64,000 nt of DNA from contig JABANP010000186.1 in the NCBI GenBank assembly GCA_013115135.1, positions 27,632 through 91,631 of the forward strand. The letters are read 5' to 3'. Under the pieces are notes generated by a model, which saw only the letters and a list, made by a program, of their open reading frames with translations, had not been told where the DNA came from and did no database searches. Shown here in pieces: positions 23,568 through 34,421 of the stretch (positions within the stretch are counted from its first letter, which is position 1; the number at the start of each line of letters is the position of its first letter). A program made the translations under genes and the position numbers. The stretch comes from Perkinsus olseni (lineage: Eukaryota; Perkinsozoa; Perkinsida; Perkinsidae).

Positions 23568-24028
23568 AAAAACGGTCAGCCGAGTGGTAACTAACAACAA
23601 CGGCTCACGACGGACAACTAAACCGCCACTCTCTCCGGGCCTTCAACAGAGCAGAGGGGAAGCGAAAGGCACACGAGCAAGCAGCCCAACGACCTGCTGG
23701 GGACGGCGGCAGCAAAGAAGAAGGGTGGAAAGTCGGAGCGACCGCGTGCTCAGAAACCGTGGATCTTGCGCTTAACGTCAATCGCGCGCGCCATTGTGAT
23801 CGATTATTCATTCTGCGATAATGGTCGACACTTCGCACCTTGGGCGCGCCTGGTTGGTTGTACGTGTGGGAATCCTTCCAGGTGAGAGTCGATACCGACG
23901 GAAGAGCTATCGCTGAGTCCTCCGGCGGCCGTTAGCGGGTCGGAGTATCCTGAGGTTGACTCTGGTTAGATATGAAATGACTTGATCGGAATTGGCAGCT
24001 ATTCTTTTTCCTCTCGAACTTGTCAAAT
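23568..24028. other. Intergenic, divergent promoters
   Basis: Spacer between the divergently transcribed alveolin copy 2 and U2AF genes. It presumably carries both promoters. No recognisable gene. Confidence 0.45.
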
Positions 24029-26597
24029 ATGGGTCGCGACGGTAGAAGCCGCAGCCGATCGCCGTACAGCAGGAGCAGATCACGAAGGGACAGGCATCAC
24101 GATAGTAATTGGCAGGCGGGAGTATCCTAGGTCGACCATTGCAAGATACCAAATAGGTCAGGACGCACGTCGTTGGACAACACTCTAGTCGGTTCGACAC
24201 GAAAATTTATGAGACATACTCGTGATGTTAGTTCGGGTTCCGTGATTGGGATTTGACGGACGACGACTGACCATCCGACTACTACTCTTTGTGGTAAGGG
24301 CCAGCAGGTTACCCAATTTTACTATTTTTTCAGCGGACGCTTCCCCGAAATTTTCGCAGGTTCTCCAAGTCCCCTAGCAGTTCTCATTTTCTCTGTTGTA
24401 TTTTTCAGGGAGTCGTGACCGTGAACGCGACCATCATCGAAGCCATAGGTCCCATAGACACCACCAGTAAGCCTCTTGTCCCTTCCTTCGCTCAGGCTCT
24501 CACAAAAGCCAACGGCAATTTCGTGGCGCTCCGGCTGACGACCCATCAGGTTCATCAGCAGTTCATTTCAGGAATTTTCGAAGTTTGTCGTGATTGAGTT
24601 TTCAGGCGCGATGATGTTCAATTTTCCTTGCGAATCCGAAATTACATGATTTTTCTTTCAGGCGTAGCGATGACCGTGACAGCTCCACCGAGCGGGAGAA
24701 GGCGCGTCGCAGAGCCCAACGAGAGTGAGGGCGTATCTTAGGTTGAAGCTGGTCATTCACGCTCATGCCTTGACAGTTTCCTTAACAAGTCGGCCCATCA
24801 GGCTGGTAACAGCTCAAACATGTTCTGGGATGGCTTCCAGTGGATTCCTAAGATCGGCACCCAAGATTCGGCTCAGCACAACGCCACTCGCAAGAACCGT
24901 CGTCTCTACGTTGCCAATCTGCCCATCCAACTGGGTAGGGAGGGGACCCTTGTGGCGCTTCTTTATAATAGCAAGCTAGGGTTTTCCGACTTGAGGATCT
25001 TGGTACTTACGATAGCCCCGCTGGAGACCCCCGTCGAGCTTCACGGTGGCGAGGAAGTCTCTCGCCGGGTTACTTCAGCGTAGCGGCGGGATCTCTTATA
25101 TGAGAATAGTGAATCAACGATTGCCATGTGCAATAGCCTCGCTTGAGACTCTCGGGGTAGCAGCATCATTTCTTTCAGGTCTCACAGAGGAGTTCCTGGG
25201 TCAGCAGCTCTTCGCTGCCCTCCGTGAGCGTGGCTGCATCGCCGCTGATGGCCACAGTCCCGTCCTGCATGTGTGGTTCGCCAGAGAGAAGGGTGGTACG
25301 CATGCGCAGGCCCTCATTCGGGGCTGTGGGCCCCTCGAAGATTTTCGCTTCGCCTTCAGGCAACTACGGCTTTGTGGAGTTTGCTACACTGGAAGACACC
25401 GAGAATGCTCTGGCGCTTGATGGTGGGTCTCCGGTTTAATTTCGTGGCGCAGCGGTCATTTTCGTATCAGGTCTTGTCGTTATGGGCGCCCCTATTACTA
25501 TTCGCCGGCCATCGGACTATCAGGACTCCACCGTACCGATGTTGAACGATTCGGTTGTGGCGGCAGCAGCGGCAGCGGCAGCCAACAGTAGGGGAGAGGG
25601 TCTGTTCGGATTACTCGCGCACATACTCGTGAAGTGGAATTAAAGCGGCTGCTGGTCGAAAGATAGCCGTGCAGTCTTGCGATAGGCGCCAATTGATGAG
25701 GCCTCGACATTTTCTGTGAATGTTTAAGGTCAACCTAAGATACGTCGGAAGATAGTGCCGAAGATTACGAAAAATACAGAGCTTGGAATGCATTGTCTTA
25801 GTCAAAATCAGCTAGGGGTTGTTGATCATCTTGTAAACTCATCGAGAAAATCCTCATCGATTCATCTCCATCATAATTCCCTTCTTCTATTCGACCATCC
25901 GTAGTTGCGGTATTGAACCGGGGTTTGGAGGCTCCTGTTACCCGTCCTCTACCAACGCCTCGGCCGCTGGGCGATTCTCTCCATCTCCTTCACCAGTCAT
26001 TAGACACTTTCTGGCATAATAAAACAGCTAGAAGCGTGAGGAGGATATTGTTGTTCGCTCTTGGATGCGCATCGTCTGCTGGGTAATTATCTCCTGCTCC
26101 TCCTCAGGTGCGGTTGGCAATCTCGGTGGTCAAGCCACCAGTCGCATCGTCCGTTTCGCTCAGGTAAGTATCATCCTTACTCCTTTCTCCGATTTGCCGC
26201 TTTTTCCATCAGGTTGTGCGAGTAGGGCCGAATACTACCAAGGATGAATATACTGATGTGATCGAGGACATGAAGGGCGGTTGTGGAGACTTTGGCAAAC
26301 TGGATGCGGTCTACGTCGCCTCGGCTGATGTTCATGTACTGCTAGCTTGTGTAGCGTGGAGGCAATCTGACTTGTTCGCAGGATCCTTCGACCCAAGGGT
26401 TGGTCCTGGCCGCGGGTGATGTCTGTCTTGAGTACTCTGATCTCGGAGGTGAGTGAGGCGCGCGTATCTTTTTTGTGATGGTGTGGTATGCAGGTGCCGA
26501 GGCGTGCATGACTGGCATGAAGGGACGCAAGTATGATGGCCAGGTTGTGCACATGAGCAGCGTTGACGAAGAAACTTGGCAGAATTTGGCGAAGTAG
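24029..26597 (+). CDS. U2AF large subunit (U2AF65-like) splicing factor
   Basis: Recognises the 3' splice site polypyrimidine tract. The N-terminal RS domain is spread over small exons (MGRDGRSRSRSPYSRSRSRR, then SRDRERDHHRSHRSHRHHQ, then RRSDDRDSSTEREKARRRAQ). The ULM-like FWDGFQW follows. RRM1 has RNP2 LYVANL, then LTEEFLGQQLFAALRERG, RNP1 YGFVEFATLEDTENALALDG and ITIRRPSDYQ. After an Ala-rich linker I can find only the C-terminal UHM/RRM3 (TTKDEYTDVIEDMKGG, LEYSDLG, ACMTGMKGRKYDGQVV, DEETWQNLAK-stop). The canonical RRM2 is not visible in 25600-26100, where I infer an unusually long intron. The intron at 24725-24801 carries one of the shared intron boxes. Identity is firm. The middle of the gene is uncertain. 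Confidence 0.85.
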
Positions 26598-26934
26598 GCC
26601 GACAGTGGCAGCGGACGAATCGTCGTACGTTGCGCTGTTTCTGTAGGCCCGTTCTTGTCGAGATGGACGCAGCCCTTGGTATACTGTAAAATGGATGATG
26701 ACCATCACGACGCAGGTCTGAAGGCTCACCGCCTAGCGATACCATCTCGCCGACACTTCTGCTGCTGTTGCTTTTCTCACTTGAGTAGTAGTAGTGGTAG
26801 TAGAATCGCGTCTGGCACGTAAAATTATTGGAAGTCCGATCATCATCACCATCACCATCGACGCTGTCCTGGGCGGTTGAGTTGGGCGAGGGCCTCTTCT
26901 ATTGGGCTACAAGTTCCCCTTCTATTATCCAGTA
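26598..26934. other. Intergenic, U2AF to choline kinase
   Basis: Short spacer with GTAGTAG and ATC-rich patches and no gene. It holds the U2AF 3' end and the kinase promoter. Confidence 0.5.
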
Positions 26935-29711
26935 ATGGCCGATTCACCAGCAGCATCATCATCAGTGTCTTCGCTCTCCTCCCACTCGGTGGCCAAGGCC
27001 GTCACGGCGTCTGTGTACGAGCTGGACGGAGCGATGTAGGGCTGGACTTTGAGTGTGGTGCCCGTGGACTGGTTGTGGGTGTCAGGCAGCATAATCCGGG
27101 CTTCGATGAGATGAGAGATCATCATGATGAAGCTCAGTCTCCGAGTCAAGAGACGGTAGTGGTACTGTTGACGAGGCCTTTCTCGAGTTTTTGTTGTCAG
27201 TCCTCCTCGTCCTCCTCCAGCGACGAGTTCTCTCGAACGCTTGACATGGATCTCAACACAGTTGGTGTGATAGGTAGGCGGGGTCCTAGCAGGACTAGTC
27301 ATGGTAGCACTGTGCAGCTGTGCAGCCGGTACTGCATTTCTTGAAACTGCCCCATCCAGGACTCTCTTGTGGTTGCCTTCTGCCTTCATCTCGAGATTTC
27401 CGTAACGGTCCTGCCTAAGGCATGCTGCAGCGTTACGGGGCAGTAGTATGTGCTTGGTTATGAGGCTCGAAATCGTTGCTGGTTGAATCAGGAAAAGGAG
27501 CTCGGTACATGTCATTCTACCAGGACTGTTTTCTATGTCAGATCCCAAGCAGAGCAAGTTCTCAGTGCGGAAGATATCGGGTCTCAATGATATGCCGGAT
27601 AATGTGAGCAAGGCATCAGCGTTTATTGATGGAGGTGAATTGATTCCGAGTAGGTGACCGACTTCAGTTCGTTGTCCAAGCCTGCGAAGATAGCTGAGTT
27701 GTGCGTTCAAAAGGTCCCTGGGTGGCAAGGCAGAGTCAATCCGGAAGATGTACTACCATATTACCTGCATCGCTCCGCTAGAATTTTTCCGCATTTTTAG
27801 GTCGAAATCAACCAGCTGTGCGAAGGCCTTTCCAACCAGCTCTTTAGAGTATCTTTGCCGAAGCCTCGAACGGATTCGATGGTCTCCGACAGCCCGACCA
27901 ATCATGACGTCCCCGTCCCCTTCACAAGTGTTCTCTTCCGGTCAGTACCACCGTAGTAGGATCAGGCGGAGCGAAGTTTTTTTTCGTCAGAATTTACGGC
28001 AAGGACGCCAAGTCCTTCTACGACCCAGTGTATGAGCTCAAGGTCTTCAAGACTTTGTCGCGGTACCGAATAGCACCCCCAGCTGATAGCTTATGTAATG
28101 AGAGAGGCGCTGACTTCGTTGGTGGAGCTTGTGGTGGTCAGGGTGACGGCTGGCGGATTGAGGAGTGGCATGCCTCGATTGCAGTACCGACCAAGCTGCT
28201 CAACAACCCCAGTATACTGTGCCAGGTGGGGCGAAGGCTCTCCTGCAGCTTGTGGGTCATCATCATCTCAGATTGCGTCTCAACTTGGCCGTTTTCATAA
28301 GCTGGATCAGCGTCAGGACTTTCCGAGGTCCTTCAGCACGGAACCAGCTACCATCAAGCGATTGAGGTGAGGTGATTGGAGTGCCTCGCTCCGCTGTAAT
28401 TTTTATTCAGGAGTTGGGCGTCTGAGGCGTCGAAGGTATCTTTTGTCGAGCCCGAGCAACGCAGGAAGCTGAGCAGACTTCACGTTGATAGGATGGTGAA
28501 GGAGGCCGAGTAATCGTGGCTGTGCGCCGGCGGAGTAGCATAGCGTATCCTGGTGTATCTTAGGTGGCTCATAGCTTACCTTACACAGAACCAGAATGAC
28601 ATAGTAAAAGGGCAAGGCATGGACGTCGTCTTCTCCCATAATGATGTAGCACCCCTCGCTGCTGTTGTTGTGGTTGGCTACGGGTGGCTGATGCAGGTGC
28701 AAGAGAACAACATCTTGCAGACTCAGTACGGTCTTCGCTTGATAGATTTCGAGTACGCTCACTACAACTACCAGGCTTATGATATCGCGAATCTTTTCTG
28801 TGAGTTTACCATGGATTACACCGAGACGTAAGCGGCTAGCTCTGGACGAGCTTCGTCTGCGTACTCTGGTCGTCCCGCAGGCACTACCCCTTCTTTGCTA
28901 CTGATCTGGCGGCCTATCCCGACCGGCGGACGCAGAGGATGTTCCTCAGCGTGTATCTGTCTGAGTAAGTGTCCAGGGTCCTGAGTGTCTCCTCGGTGTT
29001 GTAAGTGGACGCACGGTCCTGTGCTGTGCGCATCCCTCCGTGTATTCTTACGATGCGTGCCTTAGTTCGATGGCCGCGTTGTTGGTCGCGCGTGTATGTG
29101 GGACGATACCGATTTTGGTGATGGTCATTGTCAGGTATTTGGAGACCCCTATTTTCCCAGACAACGATCTCTACATCTTGCCGTTGATGAGGAACGTGTC
29201 GAAGTTCGCCCTGGCCTCGCATCTGCTGTGGGGCCTTTGGAGCGTCATCCGTGCGCCGCAAGCTCCGACCTATGATGACTTTGATTTCCTAGTGTAAGGG
29301 CGGATGGTTGGTCGTGAGGTGGTAGGGGATTTATTTTTGATCAGGTACGCGAAGTTCCGCTTCGACTCATATTTCCGGATGAAGAATATCATTCTCTCTC
29401 GGGACACGGAGGCGTCGGAGGAGCACAAGGAAGAGCTCTTGAAGCAGCAGCTAGGCCTGCAGCTGCAGGCCGATCACAAGCACAGTGAAAAGGTAGGTGG
29501 CTGGATTGATCCTGGGGTCTTTGGGATGGCGGATGAGAATCCTACCGCTATCGCAGATTGTCGGTAGTGCTCGCGTTGTCAGATACTCTCGGATATGCGG
29601 CCGTATATCGGATTCTTCCGTGGCGTGGAGATCGGGGCTGTTGCTCTGTCCATTGGCCTTTCCCTTGGTACTGTGTTTGGCATTCTCAACTATCGTCCGA
29701 GGCAGCTTTGA
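26935..29711 (+). CDS. Choline/ethanolamine kinase with C-terminal membrane anchor
   Basis: Phosphorylates choline or ethanolamine, the first step of the Kennedy pathway of phospholipid synthesis. A Ser/His/Asp-rich N-terminal extension starts at ATG 26935. The kinase follows: [58 protein letters not shown], the Brenner catalytic loop FSHNDVQENNIL (HND...N), the metal-binding [20 protein letters not shown], then [14 protein letters not shown] and [11 protein letters not shown] charged stretch ends at HKHSEK. The final exon (from about 29583) adds a hydrophobic segment, [18 protein letters not shown], and stop TGA 29711, so the enzyme is probably membrane-anchored. At least ten introns are inferred. 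A one-base excess in the five-C run 28076-28080 is needed to explain the frame. Confidence 0.85.
28076..28080 (+). other. Homopolymer frameshift in choline kinase
   Basis: The exon ends RYRIAP in one frame but the family's next residues (QLIAY, then intron, then GDGWRIEEW) appear in another. Four C instead of five would join them. Probable sequence error. Confidence 0.6.
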
Positions 29712-29828
29712 GGCCCATCGAAAGACCCAAAACCTGTTGATATTTTTACCATGGATACTTGCCGGAGCGTATTATTTAATATTGCTAGTGCTAGTTTCTG
29801 ATCATTCTTTCAGTCTGATACGCCGCTT

Positions 29829-29878
29829 GTGGTGTCGGGGCTGGGGTTCGAACCTGGGTCTCATGGTTGCTGCTTCAG
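29829..29878 (+). other. tRNA T-arm-like 50-nt GT...AG segment
   Basis: Begins GT, ends CAG and is exactly 50 nt, with GGGGTTCGAACCTGGGTC inside. It lies just upstream of the YIF1 start and may be a 5' UTR intron. See the finding on T-arm-like introns. Confidence 0.5.
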
Positions 29879-29897
29879 TTGGCTTTGCTTTTACCGG

Positions 29898-32272
29898 ATG
29901 TCAGCGCAACACCAACAGCGAGGAGTGGCGGCACCGAATACTCGGGTACGGCAGAATCCGTTCGCCGCCCAACAACAGCAGCAACAGCAGGGAGGAGGCT
30001 CAGCCAGGATGGTACTAGGTGCAGGGATCGAACCTGGGTCGTTACCCCCTTCCTTGGTAGGTATCAGCAAGCCTCGCCCATGCAGACAGCTGCATCGGCC
30101 CCTACCTCAGCTCCGGCGCCTGGAGGAGGAGGAGGTGGAGTGACTGCGCCGTGGAACAGAGTGCACGCTCCCGGGATGGAGACGCAACACGCAGGTAATG
30201 GTGGGATGCTTCCTATGGGAACTCGGACCGCCTTGATCGGAATAATTTACGCATAGCGTTGCGGAACGTTTTTGCTGTTGAACTCGCTTTTTTATCGTCA
30301 TGACTGCAAACATCGTTCTCCAACCTCACAGACTGAGAGGGTCGCTCGCTCGGCCTTCTCGTGGTCTGCCTTAAGAGGCCCCGTGTGCTCGTCGTGATGC
30401 AGGTCACCCTAGCGGGCCTAGTGGCTCTGGCAGTAGCGGCGCTGAGAGCCCATGGGGCAGCTCGACAGCAGCTGGGGTGAGCTTTCTCTATTATCATGCC
30501 TCGGTCCATCTTCTGTCAGACGGTACCTCAGGGTATGACGCGGACAAACATGGGCCACGATCCTCAGCATCATCAACAGTCTGTCCACTCGCCATTCGGT
30601 AGTGTGTCGCCGCAGCCTTTTCTCGAAGGACGCTGCTGGTCGCCCAGGGCCTGACGGGTACCACCAGCAGCAGAAGCCGCAGCAGCATCAATGAGGAGCA
30701 TCAGGGTAGGGAGGGGGCCTTTTGGTTCGGGAAGGGGTTAAACCTTGTGCTGCGCAGGTGCCCAGTCGGCTTCGTCTGGGGGAGGCTTTGCAGACCAACT
30801 AGTTGGGGCTGCCTTCAACGCGGCGGCCAAGACAGCGTTCGGAGGTGCCCAGGGAGGACAGGGAAGTAACGCTGCTGCTGGTGGTTGTACGAAGCTGTCA
30901 TGATGGTCTTTCAGACAGCAACAACGATGAGATGGTAGGGGGCTGTTATGAGCCAGGTAAGGTGGTGGTCGAGGGAGTCCTCGTCTGTAGTCAGCACCAT
31001 TCAGGTAGGCCAAAACCTGTACCAGCAGGCGGAGGAATCGGGATGGACCAAGTTCGTCCCTTGGGGCTTCGACAGTACTAAGGCGATCTGGTGAGTGGCG
31101 GTTATGATAGTGTTGCAGGTTTGCGGCCCTATTTTAACATCACCCACAGCTACGTGAAATGGAAGTGCTTATTTTTGATGATGCCCTTCGTCAAGTAAGA
31201 AGTGTCGACCTTCGCGGGCGTCCAAGATTCCTGTCAGGCGGTTGTTTCAGCCGGGACGGAACCAGAGACACTACAGCGGCGATGGCGCCAACGAGATGGA
31301 TAACGTAGGTTGGCCCCCAAGGGCGGGGCCTCATGTCCCACGTTTTCAGTTACAAGCACCGACGCAGCGATCAGGAGATCCGAACGAGGGAGTTGCCCTG
31401 CGATTTGTAGGGCGAGGAGTGGTAGGGGGACTGTGGGCAAATTCTGTGGTCAGGTGCCCGATCGCCGTCCGGATATGTACATTCCGTTGATGAGCTTCAT
31501 CACTTATGTTCTGGCCTTTGCGGTGATCAAGGTAAGATTCTTTCGCCTCTGGTCTGCCCTCTCCACGCTGTTGCATCAGGGAGCGGCGGACGACGGGTCC
31601 TTCCATCCAGATATCCTCTACGATACAGCAACCTTTGCCGCGGTGGGTCTCCCGAGGAGGAGGGTGTTAAGCCTGAGAGGCCTCACTGTTAGGTACTGTC
31701 TACCATTGAGCTTGTCCTGGCAAGGGCTGCTGGTTACTTTGTCAACATGACGAGGTGAGTGCTGGTGACCAGTGAGCGCCGCGGCAGTGTCCCTCCTGTC
31801 AGTCTGCGACTGTTGGATTTGGTCTGCGTTATCGGGTATAAGTACTTCCACCTGTCAGTGTACTGCATAGCACGGATACTGTTGTCTAGCAAGGTCCCTA
31901 CGGTAGCGCCACATCGTGTCGGTCAACGGTCAATCTCCTCCCTTCAGGCGTATTTTTGGTGGGGCCTGTTGGGTTACCTCTCCCTTGCTGCAGCCTACGC
32001 CTGCCTCGTCTCGCTACAGTACTTTACAACGTAAGCGTCCTCCCAGTGTCTTTGGCTGATGAGGACTGGTTGTAGATACAAGACGGCCATGCAGGCCCAC
32101 CTGGAGGTGTCGGGCAGTCACACTAGCATCCTCATCAAGTATGTCGTCATTGCTATTGCGCTATGCCAGGTGAAATCTTCGCTCCGCTTTTTTTCTCAAG
32201 TACTAGCATCAACCTTAGATACCACTGTGTTGGCTGTTAGCACCATCACTGTCTTTTACCGAGGCTAGCTGA
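29898..32272 (+). CDS. YIF1: YIF1 homologue (Yip1-interacting factor)
   Basis: Multi-pass membrane protein of ER-Golgi transport vesicles that works with YIP1 and Rab GTPases. The N-terminus from ATG 29898 is Gln/Gly/Pro-rich. Conserved blocks follow in order: FVPWGFDSTKAIW, YFNITHSYVKWKCLFLMMPF, RRLFQPGRNQRHY, DRRPDMYIPLMSFITYVLAF, FHPDILYDTATFAA, ELVLARAAGYF, LVCVIGYKYFHLSVYCI and AYFWWGLLGYLSLAAAYACL, ending in QIPLCWLLAPSLSF and TGA 32272. These match YIF1 order, including the motif D(M/L)YIPLM and five C-terminal membrane helices. Introns are many and short. One (32171-32219) contains the CTTCGCTCCGC box, and intron 1 holds a T-arm-like box. Confidence 0.85.
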
Positions 32273-32462
32273 GAGGGTTAGGGCGTCGTGAGTGTTTTCC
32301 TGGAAGTGTAATTTTACGGATGAGTATCATTGATGCAGCAGCTTGCGACCACCAAACCGTGTATCGATATTTTCTTATTCCTTAAAGGCTCGAGTTGGGC
32401 GGAGGGGGTCGGCTTCTGAGGGTCCCCAGGTCGTGTCTTTTTTCCACTATGCTGCGGTCCTG

Positions 32463-34312
32463 ATGCCATCTGTTGCGGCTACTAAGGATATCATCAGAGC
32501 TAGGCAAGAGTGTGTCAGGATGCTGCTCAAGGAACAGCTGGGGGAGAGGCAGCCGCTGGCTGGTACGATTATGCAATTCGTGAAACGCTTCGCTCCGCTG
32601 AGGCTTTTGCTGTTGTTGGTAGGTGAGTACCCCTGCCACTCTTGTACAGATGTACCCGCCTGTACCTTGGAGGAGCTCCTTGCCGACTTACCGTGTCCAA
32701 AGCCCTTGACCCACAGACGAGTGGCATCGGACCCGTGCAGGAGAAGGGGACAGCAGCTTTGTGCAACCATTTCTCCGGCCGGTCTCCGTCATGGTGGTGC
32801 CTTCCGTGATGGTCCGTCCTCCACCAGCGAGGACCCGATGAAGCTGCTCGGTCACACTACAAGACAGCCTACTGGTCACTTCGATACTGACCGCCCGAGT
32901 CCCGGTCATATTCGCCGGTTCGACGTTGGAGACTCCGTAGCGCTGCAGCGTGGCTTAGAGGTGAGATTGGCCACGGCAGACGATGCGATTTTGGGGGTTT
33001 TCCTTCTTCAGGTTCCGTGCAATTGGGAGTTGATACAGGGGCCGTTGAGGGTGATACCGGACTCGAGCTCGTCCAGCTCTGTGTCGAGAGATGAACGGAC
33101 TTTGGTGTCTGCGGACAGGCTGCATCAGGAGGTACGCATCTTAGGTTGAAGCTTGCATATGACAGAATGCAGGTACATCGCGTGAAGCGGGAGGAGAGGG
33201 GGCCTGCGAGGGAAGAGGGACTCCATTCGGTTGCTCATGAGACGTCTGTCTCCCTCACGCCACTGGTAACGCCACGGTCGACCGAGGGTGACCAAGGCGG
33301 GAGTTGCGAAAAAGTTGGTATCAGCACGCTTGTACAGACTCCGAAGGTTCTCCCAAGGCGTCGTGAGGTTCCTGCTGAGGGGTCTGCGAAGCCAGTCAGG
33401 AGGGCTAAAAGCAGTACTGTGATGACGACGGCTCCCCTGAGTCGCGGCGCACGGCCTCTCCGGCTCGGGCCTGCTCGGAAGAAACCTTGCACAGGTAGTG
33501 ACCTCAGAGCCATCAGGGGTGATATCAAGCCCAGAGGTCCGACCAAGGCCTTGCTCCCATGCAGGAAAGCGCCATCGGGTAAGACTGTTTCATTTGGTGA
33601 GAATTGCCCGGCACTTCGACGGCCACTGCCGAGGCGGAAAGGACCTAAACGGCCACCATGTGGCTCGTGGTCCGATACCGAGGTCGCCGTTGAGAGACCG
33701 GGTCAACGACCTTCGCGGTCAGCATCGATGTCACCGAGGTTGAAACGTGTTACGGTGGGACCTCGGAGGCGACCCCATCGGGTGGTGGGAGGGTCTCGGC
33801 CGAAGCTGGAGGTGCTGCCGCCTTGGCAGCCCGGGAAGGGGTACTCGGAGGCTCGACGGAGGGCTCTACAGCAAGTAAGAGAAAGGTATCTTTTGAAGCG
33901 ACGTATGTTCAAGCTGTGGGTTGAGGTTAAGCGCGACCTACGTGCCCGAAAAGATACTCAGAAGGCCGTCCTGAGTATCCGTGGCAAGCCCTGTAGGAGA
34001 GGGGTACCTCCTGACGTTTGCCATACGAGGACCTCTCTACTGCGCAACTCGGTGAAGTTACCAGCTGGACCTCCTCCACCTGCGACGCTCAGCGAACCTG
34101 TCAGACCCCCGGCGGCACGTCGGGGACGTCCTGGCAGGGAGGATGGCTGTGCTTTCTGTGACCATCGGGAGGTAGTCAGCGACGTAAGGGCTAGGTACGC
34201 GGCCTGGGTGAGTAGGGGGGCTGCGGCGTGGGTGCCTGTTACGGTGAAGGCCGGCAGCAGCAGCGGAGGGCACTACCTTAGCGACTACACTGTTGAAGCA
34301 TATCATGAATAG
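32463..34312 (+). CDS. Basic Arg/Pro-rich protein, unrecognised
   Basis: Spliced gene with a candidate start at ATG 32463 (MPSVAATKDIIRARQECVRM, a helical, charged segment). An intron of about 70 nt containing the CTTCGCTCCGC box follows, then a Pro/Arg/His-rich exon. A second shared-box intron lies at 33132-33172. The long last exon, 33173-34312, encodes about 380 residues rich in Arg, Lys and Pro, with a central helical basic stretch (RRRALQQVRERYLLKRRMFK, LWVEVKRDLRARK) and a C-terminal CAFCDH. No family is recognised. High basic content suggests a nuclear, ribosomal or cytoskeletal role, but this is inference only. Upstream exon limits are uncertain. Confidence 0.55.
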
Positions 34313-34421
34313 TTGACCTCGGTTGTTGTTGTGATTGGTAACGTTGTGTTGCGTGTGGCAATGTGCGGAATCTTTTGACAGTTTCTTGGCTCATCGTCAA
34401 CCTCTCGGCTTGTAATCGATC

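Noticed and set aside
26925..27728. A 267-codon minus-strand frame
   Set aside because: It overlaps, in antisense, the N-terminal exons and introns of choline kinase, which are supported by family motifs downstream and consistent splicing. The frame itself has no recognisable content.
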